Source: Nonomuraea angiospora
GTDB taxonomy: Bacteria > Actinomycetota > Actinomycetes > Streptosporangiales > Streptosporangiaceae
Assembly: GCF_014873145.1 (NCBI RefSeq)
Contig: NZ_JADBEK010000001.1
Location: 1,736,001-1,800,000 of the forward strand
Length of the DNA: 64,000 nt
Direction of reading: 5' to 3'
In this document: piece by piece, positions 44,871 through 53,320 of the stretch
How positions within the stretch are numbered: position 1 is the first letter of the stretch
Layout: each line of letters starts with the position of its first letter
Notes under the pieces: generated by a model
Database searches by the model: none
Seen by the model: the letters and a program-made list of their open reading frames with translations, nothing else
Told to the model about the DNA's origin: nothing
Made by a program: the position numbers and the translations under genes

Positions 44871-47159
44871 ATGACCCACCCCCTCAGTCGGCGGTCCGCC
44901 CTGCTGGGCGCCGCGGCCCTGGCCGGCCTCGCCGCGTGGGAGAGACCTGCCGAGGCGGCGGGCGCCGCCGCGTTCGACGCCGCGCGCGAGCGGTGGGTGA
45001 GCCTGCTGGCCGGCGGGTCGTACGACTCCGCGTATGCCGACAAGACGCAGGCGGTCGAGGGCTCGGCCAACGCGGTGCTGCGCAAGCTGAAGCCCGTCCC
45101 CGGCGGCCCGAGCCTGTGGCCGGACCTGCCGCTCGCGGACCCCCGGACGGGCAACTTCAACCGCGCCTACAACCGCATGCGCACGCTGGCGCTGGGCTGG
45201 GCCACGCCGGGCACCGCCATGCACCGGAACGCGGAGGTCGCCGAGACCGCGGTCAGCGCGCTGGACTTCCTGTACGAGCACGCCTACCGCGAGGGGCTCG
45301 ACCGGCAGGGCAGCAACTGGTACTGGTGGGAGATCGGCGTGCCGCGCGCGCTGACCGACACCTGCGCCCTGATGTACGACGGCCTGCCCAGGGACCGCAT
45401 CGAGCGCTGGCTGCGCCCGTTACGCCGCTGGTGCCCCGACCCCGAGCGCCGCGTCAGCCACCCCGGCGTCGTCGAGACCGGCGCCAACCGGGCGGGCAAG
45501 GCCATGGCGGTGGCGATGCGCGGCCTGCTCACCCACGACGCGCGCCTGGTCAAGCGGGCCAGGGACGCGGTCTCCGACCTGCTGCGGCGGACCAAGGGCC
45601 CGGGCGACGGGTTCTACCGCGACGGGTCGTTCATCCAGCACGACGTGTTCCCCTACACCGGCAGCTACGGCGTGGACTACCTGGACAGCGTGGCCAAGCT
45701 GATCGCCATGCTCGCGAGGTCGCCGTGGGAGATCGGCGGGATCGGGAACGTCTACGAGATCGTGGACCGCTCGTTCGCGCCGTTCATCTTCGACGGGCTG
45801 ATGATGGACTGCGTACGCGGCCGGCAGATCTCGGTGCAGGGCCACCGCGACTACCACTCCGGGCAGAAGGCGGTCGAGGCCATCCTCACCTTGCTGGAGG
45901 CCGCGCCCGAACGCTATGCCCAGCGCTGGCGGCCGCTGGTCAAGGGCTGGCTCACCCGCAACCAGGCCATCCCGTACGACACGCTCGCGCCGCTGCCGAG
46001 CATCGCGGGGGCCAAGGCCCTGCTGGAGGACCCGTCGGTGCCGGTGGGTCCGCGCATGACGGGCACGTACGTCTTCGCCGACATGGACCGCGTCGTGCAC
46101 CGCCGCCCCACCTGGGCGTACGCGATCGCGATGAGCTCGGAGCGCATCGGCGCGGCCGAGGCCATGAACCTGGAGAACCTGCACGGCTGGTACACCGGCG
46201 ACGGCATGACCTACCTCTACACCGGCGACCTCACCCACTGGAACGACGACCTGTGGCCCACGATCGACCCGTACCGGCTGCCGGGCACGACGGTCGACAC
46301 CCGCGGACGCGCCGATCTCCGGCACGGCAAGCGTCGCCTGCCGCCCACCCCGTGGGCGGGCGGCGTGGCGCTCGACGGGGAGTACGGCGTGGCGGCCATG
46401 AGGCTGATCGCCGACGGCTCCTCGCTGCGGGCCAGGAAGGCGTGGTTCCTCCTCGATGACGCGGTGATCGCCCTCGGCGCCGGCATCACCGCCTCCGACG
46501 GCCGCCGTATCGAGACCATCGTGGAGAACCGCAACACCCACGACACCCACCCGCCGCTGACCCAGGGCGACGGCTGGTTCCACCTGTGCGGGGTGGCCGG
46601 TTACGCGCTGCTCGACGGCGTCAAGGCGAAGGTGATCCGCGGCAAGCGCACCGGCCGCTGGCGGGACATCGACAAGGGCGCCACCACGGGAGGTGACGAC
46701 ACCCCCGTCACCAGGCACTACACGACGATCGTGGTCGACCACGGCGTGGATCCGCGCAGGGCGCGCTACGCCTATGCCGTGCTGCCCGACGCCTCCGCCG
46801 CCCAGACGGCGGCGTACCGCGGGCGGGTCGAGATCCTCGCCAACTCCCGTACGGTGCAGGCCATCGCCCGCGACGACGTGCTCGCCGCCGTCTTCTGGCG
46901 CGCGGGCACCGTCGAGACCGCGGACGGCCCGCTCGCCGCCGACGGCCCCTGCACGCTGCTGATCCGCCGCGACCACCAGCGGGTGCGGCTCGCGGTCTCC
47001 GACCCGTCCAGGACCGCCGACGAGGTGCGGATCAGGCTGCCCTGGCCGGTGAAATCGGTCAAGGAGAGCGACCGCAGCGTGCGCAAGTCCAAGAAGGCGG
47101 TCAAGGTGGAGGTCGGCGGCAGCCGCGGGCACGCCCACACCGCGGTGGTGCGCGTCTGA
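44871..47159 (+). CDS. Tat-exported PL8 polysaccharide lyase (hyaluronate/xanthan lyase type)
   Basis: The ATG at 44871 follows GGAAGG. The 762-residue protein has a Tat signal (PLSRRSALLGAAALAGLAAW), an N-terminal alpha/alpha toroid (about 35-380) and the beta-sandwich lyase domains (about 390-760). The catalytic Asn is in VETGANRAGKAMA, His and Tyr in SFIQHDVFPYTGSYGVDYL. The aromatic patch NWYWWEIGVPRALTDT is standard for PL8. The family cleaves hyaluronan, chondroitin or xanthan by beta-elimination. It is transcribed alone; there is no associated hydrolase or importer here. Confidence 0.94.
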   Translation: MTHPLSRRSALLGAAALAGLAAWERPAEAAGAAAFDAARERWVSLLAGGSYDSAYADKTQAVEGSANAVLRKLKPVPGGPSLWPDLPLADPRTGNFNRAYNRMRTLALGWATPGTAMHRNAEVAETAVSALDFLYEHAYREGLDRQGSNWYWWEIGVPRALTDTCALMYDGLPRDRIERWLRPLRRWCPDPERRVSHPGVVETGANRAGKAMAVAMRGLLTHDARLVKRARDAVSDLLRRTKGPGDGFYRDGSFIQHDVFPYTGSYGVDYLDSVAKLIAMLARSPWEIGGIGNVYEIVDRSFAPFIFDGLMMDCVRGRQISVQGHRDYHSGQKAVEAILTLLEAAPERYAQRWRPLVKGWLTRNQAIPYDTLAPLPSIAGAKALLEDPSVPVGPRMTGTYVFADMDRVVHRRPTWAYAIAMSSERIGAAEAMNLENLHGWYTGDGMTYLYTGDLTHWNDDLWPTIDPYRLPGTTVDTRGRADLRHGKRRLPPTPWAGGVALDGEYGVAAMRLIADGSSLRARKAWFLLDDAVIALGAGITASDGRRIETIVENRNTHDTHPPLTQGDGWFHLCGVAGYALLDGVKAKVIRGKRTGRWRDIDKGATTGGDDTPVTRHYTTIVVDHGVDPRRARYAYAVLPDASAAQTAAYRGRVEILANSRTVQAIARDDVLAAVFWRAGTVETADGPLAADGPCTLLIRRDHQRVRLAVSDPSRTADEVRIRLPWPVKSVKESDRSVRKSKKAVKVEVGGSRGHAHTAVVRV

Positions 47160-47263
47160 GACCTCCCGGGCGAGCCCGTCGGCCGATCACCGTGGCCGGG
47201 GCGCCGCCGGTGTGGCACCATGCGAATGTCCCAGCGTGGTCACCCTAGCCGGGCGGAGCCGCC

Positions 47264-49069
47264 ATGAAGGCCCCGGAACGGATCTACGCCGGTGCGGCGG
47301 TGGCCGCCGGCGTGGTCGTGCTGGTCGTCGTGCTCCGGTTCGGGGGCGCGATCCAGCCGGAGCTCCCGGGACTGCCCACCGCGGGGCCTGTCACCGTGTG
47401 GGGGCTGCCGCTGGTCCGCTTCTGCTACGACGTGTGCGCGCTCGCCTGCGTCGGAACGCTCACGGCGGCCGCCCTCGCCCCGGCCGGTGCGAAAGAGACC
47501 GAGACGTGCCTGCGCGCGGCCGGCTGGTGGGCGCTCGGCTGGACCTTCGCCGCGCTGCTGAGCTACGTCCTGACCCTGTCCAACCTCATCCCCCTGCCCG
47601 TCGCGGACCTGCTCGCGGCCCCTGACCTGCTGCGGTTCGGCACGGCGCTGCCGCAGACCCGGGCCCTGCTGTGGATCCCGGCCGTGGCGGCGCTCGCGGC
47701 CGTCTCCACGCGGCTGCGGACGCTGCCCGCCTGGTTACGGCCGTTGATCGCCGCCTTCGGCCTGCTGCCGCCCGCGTACGTGGGGCATGCCGCCTCCGCC
47801 GCCGACCACGACATCGCCGTGTCCGCGTTGATGTCGCACCTGGTCTCGGTCTCCGTCTGGGTCGGCGGCCTGGCCGCGGTGCTCGTCCACTTCCGCCGCT
47901 CTTCAGACCTGCCGGTGGTGCTGCCCCGCTTCAGCACGCTCGCCCTGTGCTGCTTCGCCGCCGTCGCCGTCTCCGGCGTGGCCGGCGCCTGGGTACGGCT
48001 CGGCACCCCGTCCGACCTGTGGCAGAGCACGTATGGGCAGCTCCTGGTGGCCAAGACCGTGGCGCTCGTGACCCTGGGCCTGTTCGGCTGGACGCACCGC
48101 CGCCGCACCGTCGCGGGCGTCGCCGACCGGACCGTACGCCACACCTTCGTACGGCTGGCGACCGGCGAGCTGACCGTGATGGGGGCCGTCGTCGGGCTGG
48201 CCGTCGGCCTGTCCCGCACCCCGCCACCCCCTGGCAGCGGCGGCGGCCACGACCACCTCGTCCTGGAGTACCCGCTCGCCCCCTTCACCCCGGGCGCGCT
48301 GGTCACCGAGGTCCGCCTGGACCCGACCGTCCTGCTGCTCCTGGCGCTGCCGGCCGTCGCGTACCTGGCCGGCGTGCGCCGGGCCGCGTCGTGGCCGGCC
48401 GGACGTACGGTCGCCTGGTGCGCGGGGGTGGCGCTCATGGCGGTGGTGCTGCTCGGCGGCGTGGGCGGGTACGCGCGGGCGATGCTGTCGGCGCAGGTCC
48501 TGCAGCACGTCGTGCTCACCGCCGTCGCCCCGCTCCTGCTCTGCCTGGGCGCGCCGCTCACCCTGGCCGCGTCCTTACGCCAGGACCTCGGACTCCCCGC
48601 CCGCCGCCTGACCCACCCGACCTTCCTGCTGGCCGCCTACCCCGTGGCGTTCCTGCTGCTGTACGCCACCCCGTGGCTCCCGTGGTCCCTGTCCGGCTAC
48701 GCCCAGCACCTGCTCACCCAGGTGCTGTTCTTCCTCCTCGGCCTGCTGACCTTCTGGGTGCCGGCAGGCGTCGACCCGCTCCCCCGCCCGATTCCCTGGG
48801 GCGTCCGCGCCCGGCTGCTGGCCGCCGTCGCCCTGACCCATCTGGCCCTGGGCGCGTTCCTGCTGCTCGGGCCGCCGGTCGCGAACGACTGGTTCTCCCT
48901 CGCGGCCCCGCCCGGCGTCCCGGACCTCCTCGCCGACCAGCGGCTCGCCGGAGCGGTGGCCCTGCTCCTCCCGCTGCCCGGGTTCGCCCTGCTGGCCGTG
49001 CGCATGGCCTGGCTCAGGCAGGCGGCGCTCGACCGCGTGCGGACGAGCCCGCCCGCTCAGCGGCGGTGA
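47264..49069 (+). CDS. CopD-CtaG fusion membrane protein
   Basis: The 601-residue protein has about 14 membrane helices. The first half (to about 315) matches the CopD copper-resistance domain, with PPAYVGHAASAADHDIAVSA and VSVWVGGLAAVLVHFRR carrying conserved His. The second half (about 320-590) matches caa3-type cytochrome oxidase assembly factor CtaG: ARAMLSAQVLQHVVLTAVAPLLLCLGAP, HLLTQVLFFLLGLLTFW and THLALGAFLLLG. Fusions of this form in actinobacteria handle copper for oxidase assembly. The ATG start is preceded by a GGCGGAG site. It is transcribed alone. Confidence 0.93.
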   Translation: MKAPERIYAGAAVAAGVVVLVVVLRFGGAIQPELPGLPTAGPVTVWGLPLVRFCYDVCALACVGTLTAAALAPAGAKETETCLRAAGWWALGWTFAALLSYVLTLSNLIPLPVADLLAAPDLLRFGTALPQTRALLWIPAVAALAAVSTRLRTLPAWLRPLIAAFGLLPPAYVGHAASAADHDIAVSALMSHLVSVSVWVGGLAAVLVHFRRSSDLPVVLPRFSTLALCCFAAVAVSGVAGAWVRLGTPSDLWQSTYGQLLVAKTVALVTLGLFGWTHRRRTVAGVADRTVRHTFVRLATGELTVMGAVVGLAVGLSRTPPPPGSGGGHDHLVLEYPLAPFTPGALVTEVRLDPTVLLLLALPAVAYLAGVRRAASWPAGRTVAWCAGVALMAVVLLGGVGGYARAMLSAQVLQHVVLTAVAPLLLCLGAPLTLAASLRQDLGLPARRLTHPTFLLAAYPVAFLLLYATPWLPWSLSGYAQHLLTQVLFFLLGLLTFWVPAGVDPLPRPIPWGVRARLLAAVALTHLALGAFLLLGPPVANDWFSLAAPPGVPDLLADQRLAGAVALLLPLPGFALLAVRMAWLRQAALDRVRTSPPAQRR

Positions 49070-49121
49070 AGTGGCGGAGGTAGACGGCCTGGCGCGACTC
49101 CGCGGCCGCGGCGCGTGACCC

Positions 49122-49769
49122 TCAGCTCACGGATGTCCGGCCACGAGCCGGAGCGAGCCGACGAACTCGGGCTGCTCGCGCAGCCGGCCGAAGCGGTCGT
49201 CCCAGGCGTCGCTGTCGAGGTCGCGCCGCAGCCTGTCGACGGCCCGCGCCTCGGCGTCGTCGTCCACGAACCCCCGGGCCGACTGGGACGCGCGGACCCG
49301 CGGGTCGAGGAAGCGTTCCGGGCGGGCGTAGTACGCCTCGGTGAAGCAGGTCGAGGGCGTCGCCGTCGAAGGTGAGGATGACGACCGGGCCGTGGGAGAC
49401 CCGGCGCAGCTCGCGCAGGCCCTGTTCGGTGTCGCTCCCCTGGTGGACGGTGACGGTCGCCATGGCGGCGTCGAAGCTGTCGTCGTCGAAGGGCAGGCGT
49501 TCGGCGACGGCGTCGAGGGCGGGGGCCAGGTGGCGGGGGCGCTGGGCGCGCATCGCCGCCGAGGGTTCGACCGCCACGACGTGGCGGTCCTCGGGCTCGT
49601 ACGAGCCCGCGCCGGCGCCGACGTTGATGACGGTGCGGGCCTGGCCGAGCGCGGCGTGGACGCGGGCGGCGTGGACGCGGGCGGCGATGCGCGGGTCGGT
49701 ACGGCGCTGGCGGGCGTAGCCCTGGCCGTGACGGTCGTAGTCGAAGTCACCGGCGAGCGTGGCGGTCAA
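49122..49769 (-). pseudogene. SAM-dependent methyltransferase broken by an internal deletion
   Basis: From ATG 49769 the frame encodes FDYDRHGQGYARQRRTDPRI, motif I VINVGAGAGSYEPEDRHVV and PVVILTFDGDALD, then goes out of frame. The other frame continues FTEAYYARPERFLDPRVRAS and DDRFGRLREQPEFVGSLRLV to a stop at 49127. About 35 residues expected between these parts are missing, near 49345. There is also a perfect tandem repeat of 15 bp (49658-49687), giving RVHAA twice. The protein cannot be whole. Confidence 0.8.
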
Positions 49770-49787
49770 ACGGGTCTCCGATCGGTT

Positions 49788-50115
49788 TCAGCGGTGTGCA
49801 ACGAGCGTGTCCACGCCCCAGCCGCGCAGCAACTCCTCCAACCGCGTGCGGTAGAAGGCGCCCAGCGCGGCTTGGACAGGGCGACCTCGCGCTCTCCCAG
49901 GGGCTGCGGCTCGCCGGACAGCGGCAGGCCGGCCTTCAGCGGCGGCGCGTCCGGCGGGAGCAGTTCGGGGGCGAGGTCGCTGCCGGGGCTGCCGGGCACC
50001 ACGATGGCGGCGCCGGACGCGAGCAGCGTGCGCCGTACGAGGTCGGCGTCGTGGCCGTCAGGGTCGTACAGGCGCACGACGTGGACGATCGGCCGTCCGG
50101 CGGCGCGGTCCGGGG
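49788..50115 (-). pseudogene. Isochorismatase-family hydrolase remnant
   Basis: The minus strand reads DRAAGRPIVHVVRLYDPDGH, then DLVRRTLLASGAAIVVPGSP and LGEREVALSKPRW, and in a shifted frame ALGAFYRTRLEELLRGWGVDTLV with a stop at 49788. These are consecutive parts of an isochorismatase-like hydrolase; the N-terminus and the catalytic Cys region (AGCNFPNC in relatives) are gone. Its end abuts the broken methyltransferase and its start abuts the PadR-type gene. Confidence 0.75.
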
Positions 50116-50634
50116 TCAGTGCCGGGCCGTGTGCATCAGGCGCAGCGCCGCCTCGGCCGTCTCACACCGCCAGGCGGCCACGACGTGGTCGAAGCCATGC
50201 GCCCGGTCCCGCTGCCTGCGCAGGCTGAGGATGATCGGCTCGATGCGCCGCGCCTGCGCGTCCAGCAGCGGGCGCGGGTCCGCGCCGGACCGCTGGAGCA
50301 GGGCGAACTTGATCAGGAACTCCGTACGGATGTCGCGGATGTGCTCGACCGGGCGTATCAGCCATCCGTCCACGGCCGACGTCCCGGCCGCCGTGGCGGT
50401 GAACACCGTACGCTGTGGACCGCCCTGTCCCCGCTCCCTGCCGCACGGCTCGATGAGGGACAGGTCGGCGAGCCGATCGAGCGCGCGGTAGACCCGCGGC
50501 CGCGGCACCTGCCAGATCGCGCCGACGGCACCGGTGGCGGCGGTGAGCCTCGCGACGGCGAAGCCGTGCGTGGGCCCCTCCGTCACGAGCGCGAGCACGA
50601 TCCACTCGGTGAGCGACAGGGCGCGAGGATTCAC
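50116..50634 (-). CDS. PadR-type winged-helix regulator
   Basis: I chose the GTG at 50634 (NPRALSLTEWIVLALVTEGP), because homology starts there; no ribosome site is clear and the mRNA may be leaderless. The 172-residue protein has a PadR-like winged helix: THGFAVARLTAATGAVGAIWQVPRPRVYRALDRLADLSLIEPC, the wing with QRTVFTATAAG, then a C-terminal helical dimer domain (HIRDIRTEFLIKFALLQRSG). Targets are unknown. The adjacent isochorismatase-like gene, now broken, may have been its target. Confidence 0.8.
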   Translation of the reverse strand: MNPRALSLTEWIVLALVTEGPTHGFAVARLTAATGAVGAIWQVPRPRVYRALDRLADLSLIEPCGRERGQGGPQRTVFTATAAGTSAVDGWLIRPVEHIRDIRTEFLIKFALLQRSGADPRPLLDAQARRIEPIILSLRRQRDRAHGFDHVVAAWRCETAEAALRLMHTARH

Positions 50635-50761
50635 AGGCTCAAGGGTAGGGCCAGTCGCGGGCGTCAGAAGGTCGCCAAGTAGTCTCGCATTGACTAGCCA
50701 CGGCTGCGGAGGACTGCTCTGTGAGGGAGAACGAGGCCGGCACCTTAGGGCGTCGCCAGGG

Positions 50762-50983
50762 ATGAAACCCGCCCCGAACGCCATCTGCGTCGGCGGCCCC
50801 CACGACGGCATGCTGACCCGCATCGACCAGGAGGTCGGCGTCGTGGAGGTCTTCGCGTTCGAGGCGGACGGCTCGACGCGCGGGGCCCCCTATCGGGTCA
50901 CGGCGGGTCGCGTCCACCATCCTTCGTGCGCCGCTCCGTTCGTCGTGCTCAGCTGGGTCGAGCCCGCCCACGATCAGCCCTGA
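50762..50983 (+). CDS. Small conserved protein, paralogue of 51090-51347
   Basis: The ATG at 50762 gives 73 residues: NAICVGGPHDGMLTRIDQEVGVVEV, a variable turn, YRVTAGRVHHPS and FVVLSWVEPAH. The same pattern (NAIC-GGP--G-LT--DQ--G---V, YR-T--RV, -LHW or -LSW) is found in the convergent gene 51090-51347. No known domain is recognised. There are no membrane segments or signal. The upstream site CAGGG is weak. Confidence 0.6.
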   Translation: MKPAPNAICVGGPHDGMLTRIDQEVGVVEVFAFEADGSTRGAPYRVTAGRVHHPSCAAPFVVLSWVEPAHDQP

Positions 50984-51089
50984 GGCCGCGGACCGAAGGC
51001 GGCAGGCGCTCACCCGCGGCCTGGCTCGTAGTCCCTGTGAGACTATCGACCGGGTGCTGCTCCACCTCGCGGTGCGCGCGGACGACCGG

Positions 51090-51347
51090 TCATGCGTCCA
51101 GGCCACAGGAGCAGGGCGGGTCGGCCCAGTGCAGGGCGATGTACGGTTCGGCCTGGCCGAAGTAGCGCACCCGCTCGCGGGTGATGCGGTAGCGGGCGCA
51201 CGTCTCGGGCTCGTCCGGCGACAGGCGCGGCACGGGGACGGTCAGGATGCCGATGTCCTGGTCGACGTGGGTGAGCACACCGTGGCAGGGCCCGCCGAGA
51301 CAGATGGCGTTGCAGTCGTGGCGGCCGTCCGGCGGGAGCTCGTTCAT
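51090..51347 (-). CDS. Small conserved protein, paralogue of 50762-50983
   Basis: The 85-residue product reads CNAICLGGPCHGVLTHVDQDIGILTV, then YRITRERVRYFGQ and YIALHWADPPCSCG. It has five cysteines (three more than its paralogue would need for structure), with a CSCG end. The two copies share the same motif order and about half of the aligned core residues. They face each other end to end, 106 bp apart. Function unknown. Confidence 0.6.
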   Translation of the reverse strand: MNELPPDGRHDCNAICLGGPCHGVLTHVDQDIGILTVPVPRLSPDEPETCARYRITRERVRYFGQAEPYIALHWADPPCSCGLDA

Positions 51348-51460
51348 GCGGGGTAGGCGTGGGTCTCGGCCGCCTTCACTGAGGCCCAGATCTGCCTGGC
51401 GGGCCCGCCGTGCGGACCCGCCGGGTCGAGTTGCTCCGGCGCCGAAGAGCTCATCCTCGA

Positions 51461-52282
51461 TCAGGGAGCCTCGAAGCCGGCCTTGGTCAGCACGTCCTTG
51501 CCCTGCTGCGATAGCACCAGGTCCACGAACTGCCTGGCCAGGTCACCCGCGGGCGCCTTGGCCAGCGTCGCGATCGGGTAGTCGTTGATCGCCTTGTCGG
51601 CCTCGGGGAACTCGATGCCCTGGACCTTGCCCGCCGACGCGATCACGTCCGTCTTGTAGACCAGCGCCGCGTCCACCTCGCCCAGCTCGACCTTGGTCAG
51701 CGTGGCCTTGACGTCCTGCTCCAGCGTCACCGGCTTGACCTTGAGCCCGGCCGCGTCCAGCGCCTTGATCGCCGCCGCCCCGCACGGCACCTGCTCGGCG
51801 CACAACGCCACCTTCACCTTGCTGTCGGTCAGATCCTTCAGCTCGTCCACCTTGGCCGGATTGTCCTTCGGCACGGCGATCTCCAGCTTGTTGCGCACGA
51901 ACGTGGTCGGCGAGCTCGCCAGCGACGCGTCGGTCACCGTCTTCATCGTGGCCGGGCTCGCCGCGGCGAACACGTCCGCCGGAGCCCCTTGGATGATCTG
52001 CTGGGCCAGCGTCGCGCTGGAGCCGAAGTTGAACTTCACCGTCGTGCCCGGGTGCGCGGCCTCGAAAGTCTTGCCGAGGTCGGTGAACGTCCCGGTCAGC
52101 GACGCCGCCGCGAACACCGTCACCTCCTTGGCCCCGCCACCGGCGGCCGGGGCCGACGAGGCCCCGGCTGTGGACGCGGTCGTGGACGTGGCCGGTCCGC
52201 CGGAGCCGCAACCGGCCAGGCCCGCCAGCGCGAATGCGACGGGCAGGGCGATCGCCCATCGGGAATGACGCCTGAACACCAC
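51461..52282 (-). CDS. modA: Molybdate ABC transporter substrate-binding lipoprotein
   Basis: The 273-residue protein has a lipobox (FALAGLAGCGSG), a Thr/Ser/Ala linker and the ModA fold: VTVFAAASLTGTFTDLGKTFEAAHPG, FNFGSSATLAQQIIQGAPADVFAAAS with the oxyanion-binding Ser residues, and EVDAALVYKTDVIAS. It binds molybdate or tungstate outside the membrane. The Mop-domain gene lies 10 bp upstream in the same direction. No modB or modC follows: the next 113 bp are non-coding and the next gene is the unrelated small protein. The importer must use permease genes elsewhere or has been lost. Confidence 0.95.
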   Translation of the reverse strand: MVFRRHSRWAIALPVAFALAGLAGCGSGGPATSTTASTAGASSAPAAGGGAKEVTVFAAASLTGTFTDLGKTFEAAHPGTTVKFNFGSSATLAQQIIQGAPADVFAAASPATMKTVTDASLASSPTTFVRNKLEIAVPKDNPAKVDELKDLTDSKVKVALCAEQVPCGAAAIKALDAAGLKVKPVTLEQDVKATLTKVELGEVDAALVYKTDVIASAGKVQGIEFPEADKAINDYPIATLAKAPAGDLARQFVDLVLSQQGKDVLTKAGFEAP

Positions 52283-52292
52283 AGGGGGCTCC

Positions 52293-52586
52293 TCACAAGT
52301 AACCGGCCACGCGCTCGTGACCGGGGATCTCGACGACGACGTTGGTGGACTTGATCACGGCGACCGCCACCACCCCCGCCTCCAGGCCCAGCTCGTCCGC
52401 GGCCTTGCCGTCGCCGCTCCCCTCGATCTGCGAGCGTGCGAAAGCGGCCAGGTCGGCGCCGTTCACCTGCCGGTGGCCGTGCTCGTCCCGCTCGGCCCCC
52501 GGCCGGCCCGCGTCCACCCACCGGCGGACCGTGTCGGAGCTGACCCCGAGCAGCGTCGCGGCCTCGCTGATCCGAAACGTCGTCAC
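52293..52586 (-). CDS. MerR-like HTH protein with shortened Mop (molybdate-binding) domain
   Basis: The 97-residue protein has an excisionase-like HTH (FRISEAATLLGVSSDTVRRWVDAGRP) and the second half of a Mop/TOBE domain (ADELGLEAGVVAVAVIKSTNVVVEIP). Relatives are about 130 residues and have a first Mop strand set (pattern RNRFPG-V--V) between them; here FARSQIEGSGDGK leads straight into the second half, so about 33 residues are missing in frame. Molybdate binding is doubtful. It is directly upstream of modA and would normally regulate molybdate uptake. Confidence 0.85.
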   Translation of the reverse strand: MTTFRISEAATLLGVSSDTVRRWVDAGRPGAERDEHGHRQVNGADLAAFARSQIEGSGDGKAADELGLEAGVVAVAVIKSTNVVVEIPGHERVAGYL

Positions 52587-52697
52587 AAGCTCTCACGATA
52601 CCGTCCGCACATTCGAGCCTGAATACCTGACTTCCGCCGCATCAGCGGCATGATCTAACGTTCTGGCATGGCATCCACGAGATCGGAGAGCATCGCC

Positions 52698-53165
52698 GTG
52701 AGCCTCGGTTCCCCCCGACGCCGGGCGGTCGCGTCCGCACTCGCCACCGCCCTGCTGGCCACGCTCACGCCCGCCGCCCCAGCCACGGCCACGGCCACGA
52801 CCACGGCCGAGACCGCGACCGGCTTGTCCTCCGCCGGGCAGACCGCCGCGCGCCCCTTCTCCGCGCAGCAGGCCACTGGCGGGACGGTCAAGGTGCCGCG
52901 CATCGATCCCGACGTCAAGAACGCGCAGCTACGCCTGGTCGTCACCGCCACCGGCTCCGACGACTACCGCGCCACCCTCGCCTGGGCCGAGCTCGACCCG
53001 GCCTTCTCCGGCAAGAAGGTGCTGCTCGCCGTCACCCAGGACAGCGCGAAACTGGACAGGGAAGGCCCGCGCCTGGTCGTGCCCGGCGACGTCAAGGGCG
53101 GCCGCTACGTCAGCGGCGTCGTACGCCTCCACGTCGGCGACACCGACGCCCTCGACCCCTCCTGA
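52698..53165 (+). CDS. Small secreted sulfite-oxidase-like (molybdopterin oxidoreductase) protein
   Basis: I chose the GTG at 52698 because GGAGAG lies seven bases upstream; an ATG at 52668 has no site. The 155-residue protein has a signal peptide (SPRRRAVASALATALLATLTPAAPATA) and one domain matching the end of oxidoreductases with a molybdopterin-binding fold: YRATLAWAELDPAFSGKKVLLAVTQD, GPRLVVPGDVKGGRYVSGVV. The cofactor Cys of full enzymes is not present. It is divergent from the Mop-domain gene, which keeps a molybdenum theme, but the protein is too short to be a complete enzyme. Confidence 0.6.
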   Translation: MSLGSPRRRAVASALATALLATLTPAAPATATATTTAETATGLSSAGQTAARPFSAQQATGGTVKVPRIDPDVKNAQLRLVVTATGSDDYRATLAWAELDPAFSGKKVLLAVTQDSAKLDREGPRLVVPGDVKGGRYVSGVVRLHVGDTDALDPS

Positions 53166-53320
53166 CCGGAGGGCGGGGCGGAACGCCCATGTCACGACGT
53201 CTGCTGCGGCGGGCCGGTGCGCTGCTCGCCACCGGCGCCCGCCCCGATCGGCGCGACGGCTTCGTGAACGGCGCGGCCCCGCGCCTGCGGACTGCCGCAC
53301 GCTGATGCGAAGGCCGCCGG

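Noticed and set aside
53166..53320. Possible very small gene after the sulfite-oxidase-like gene
   Set aside because: An ATG with a purine-rich upstream stretch exists, but the predicted peptide is Arg-rich and without features; I cannot support it.
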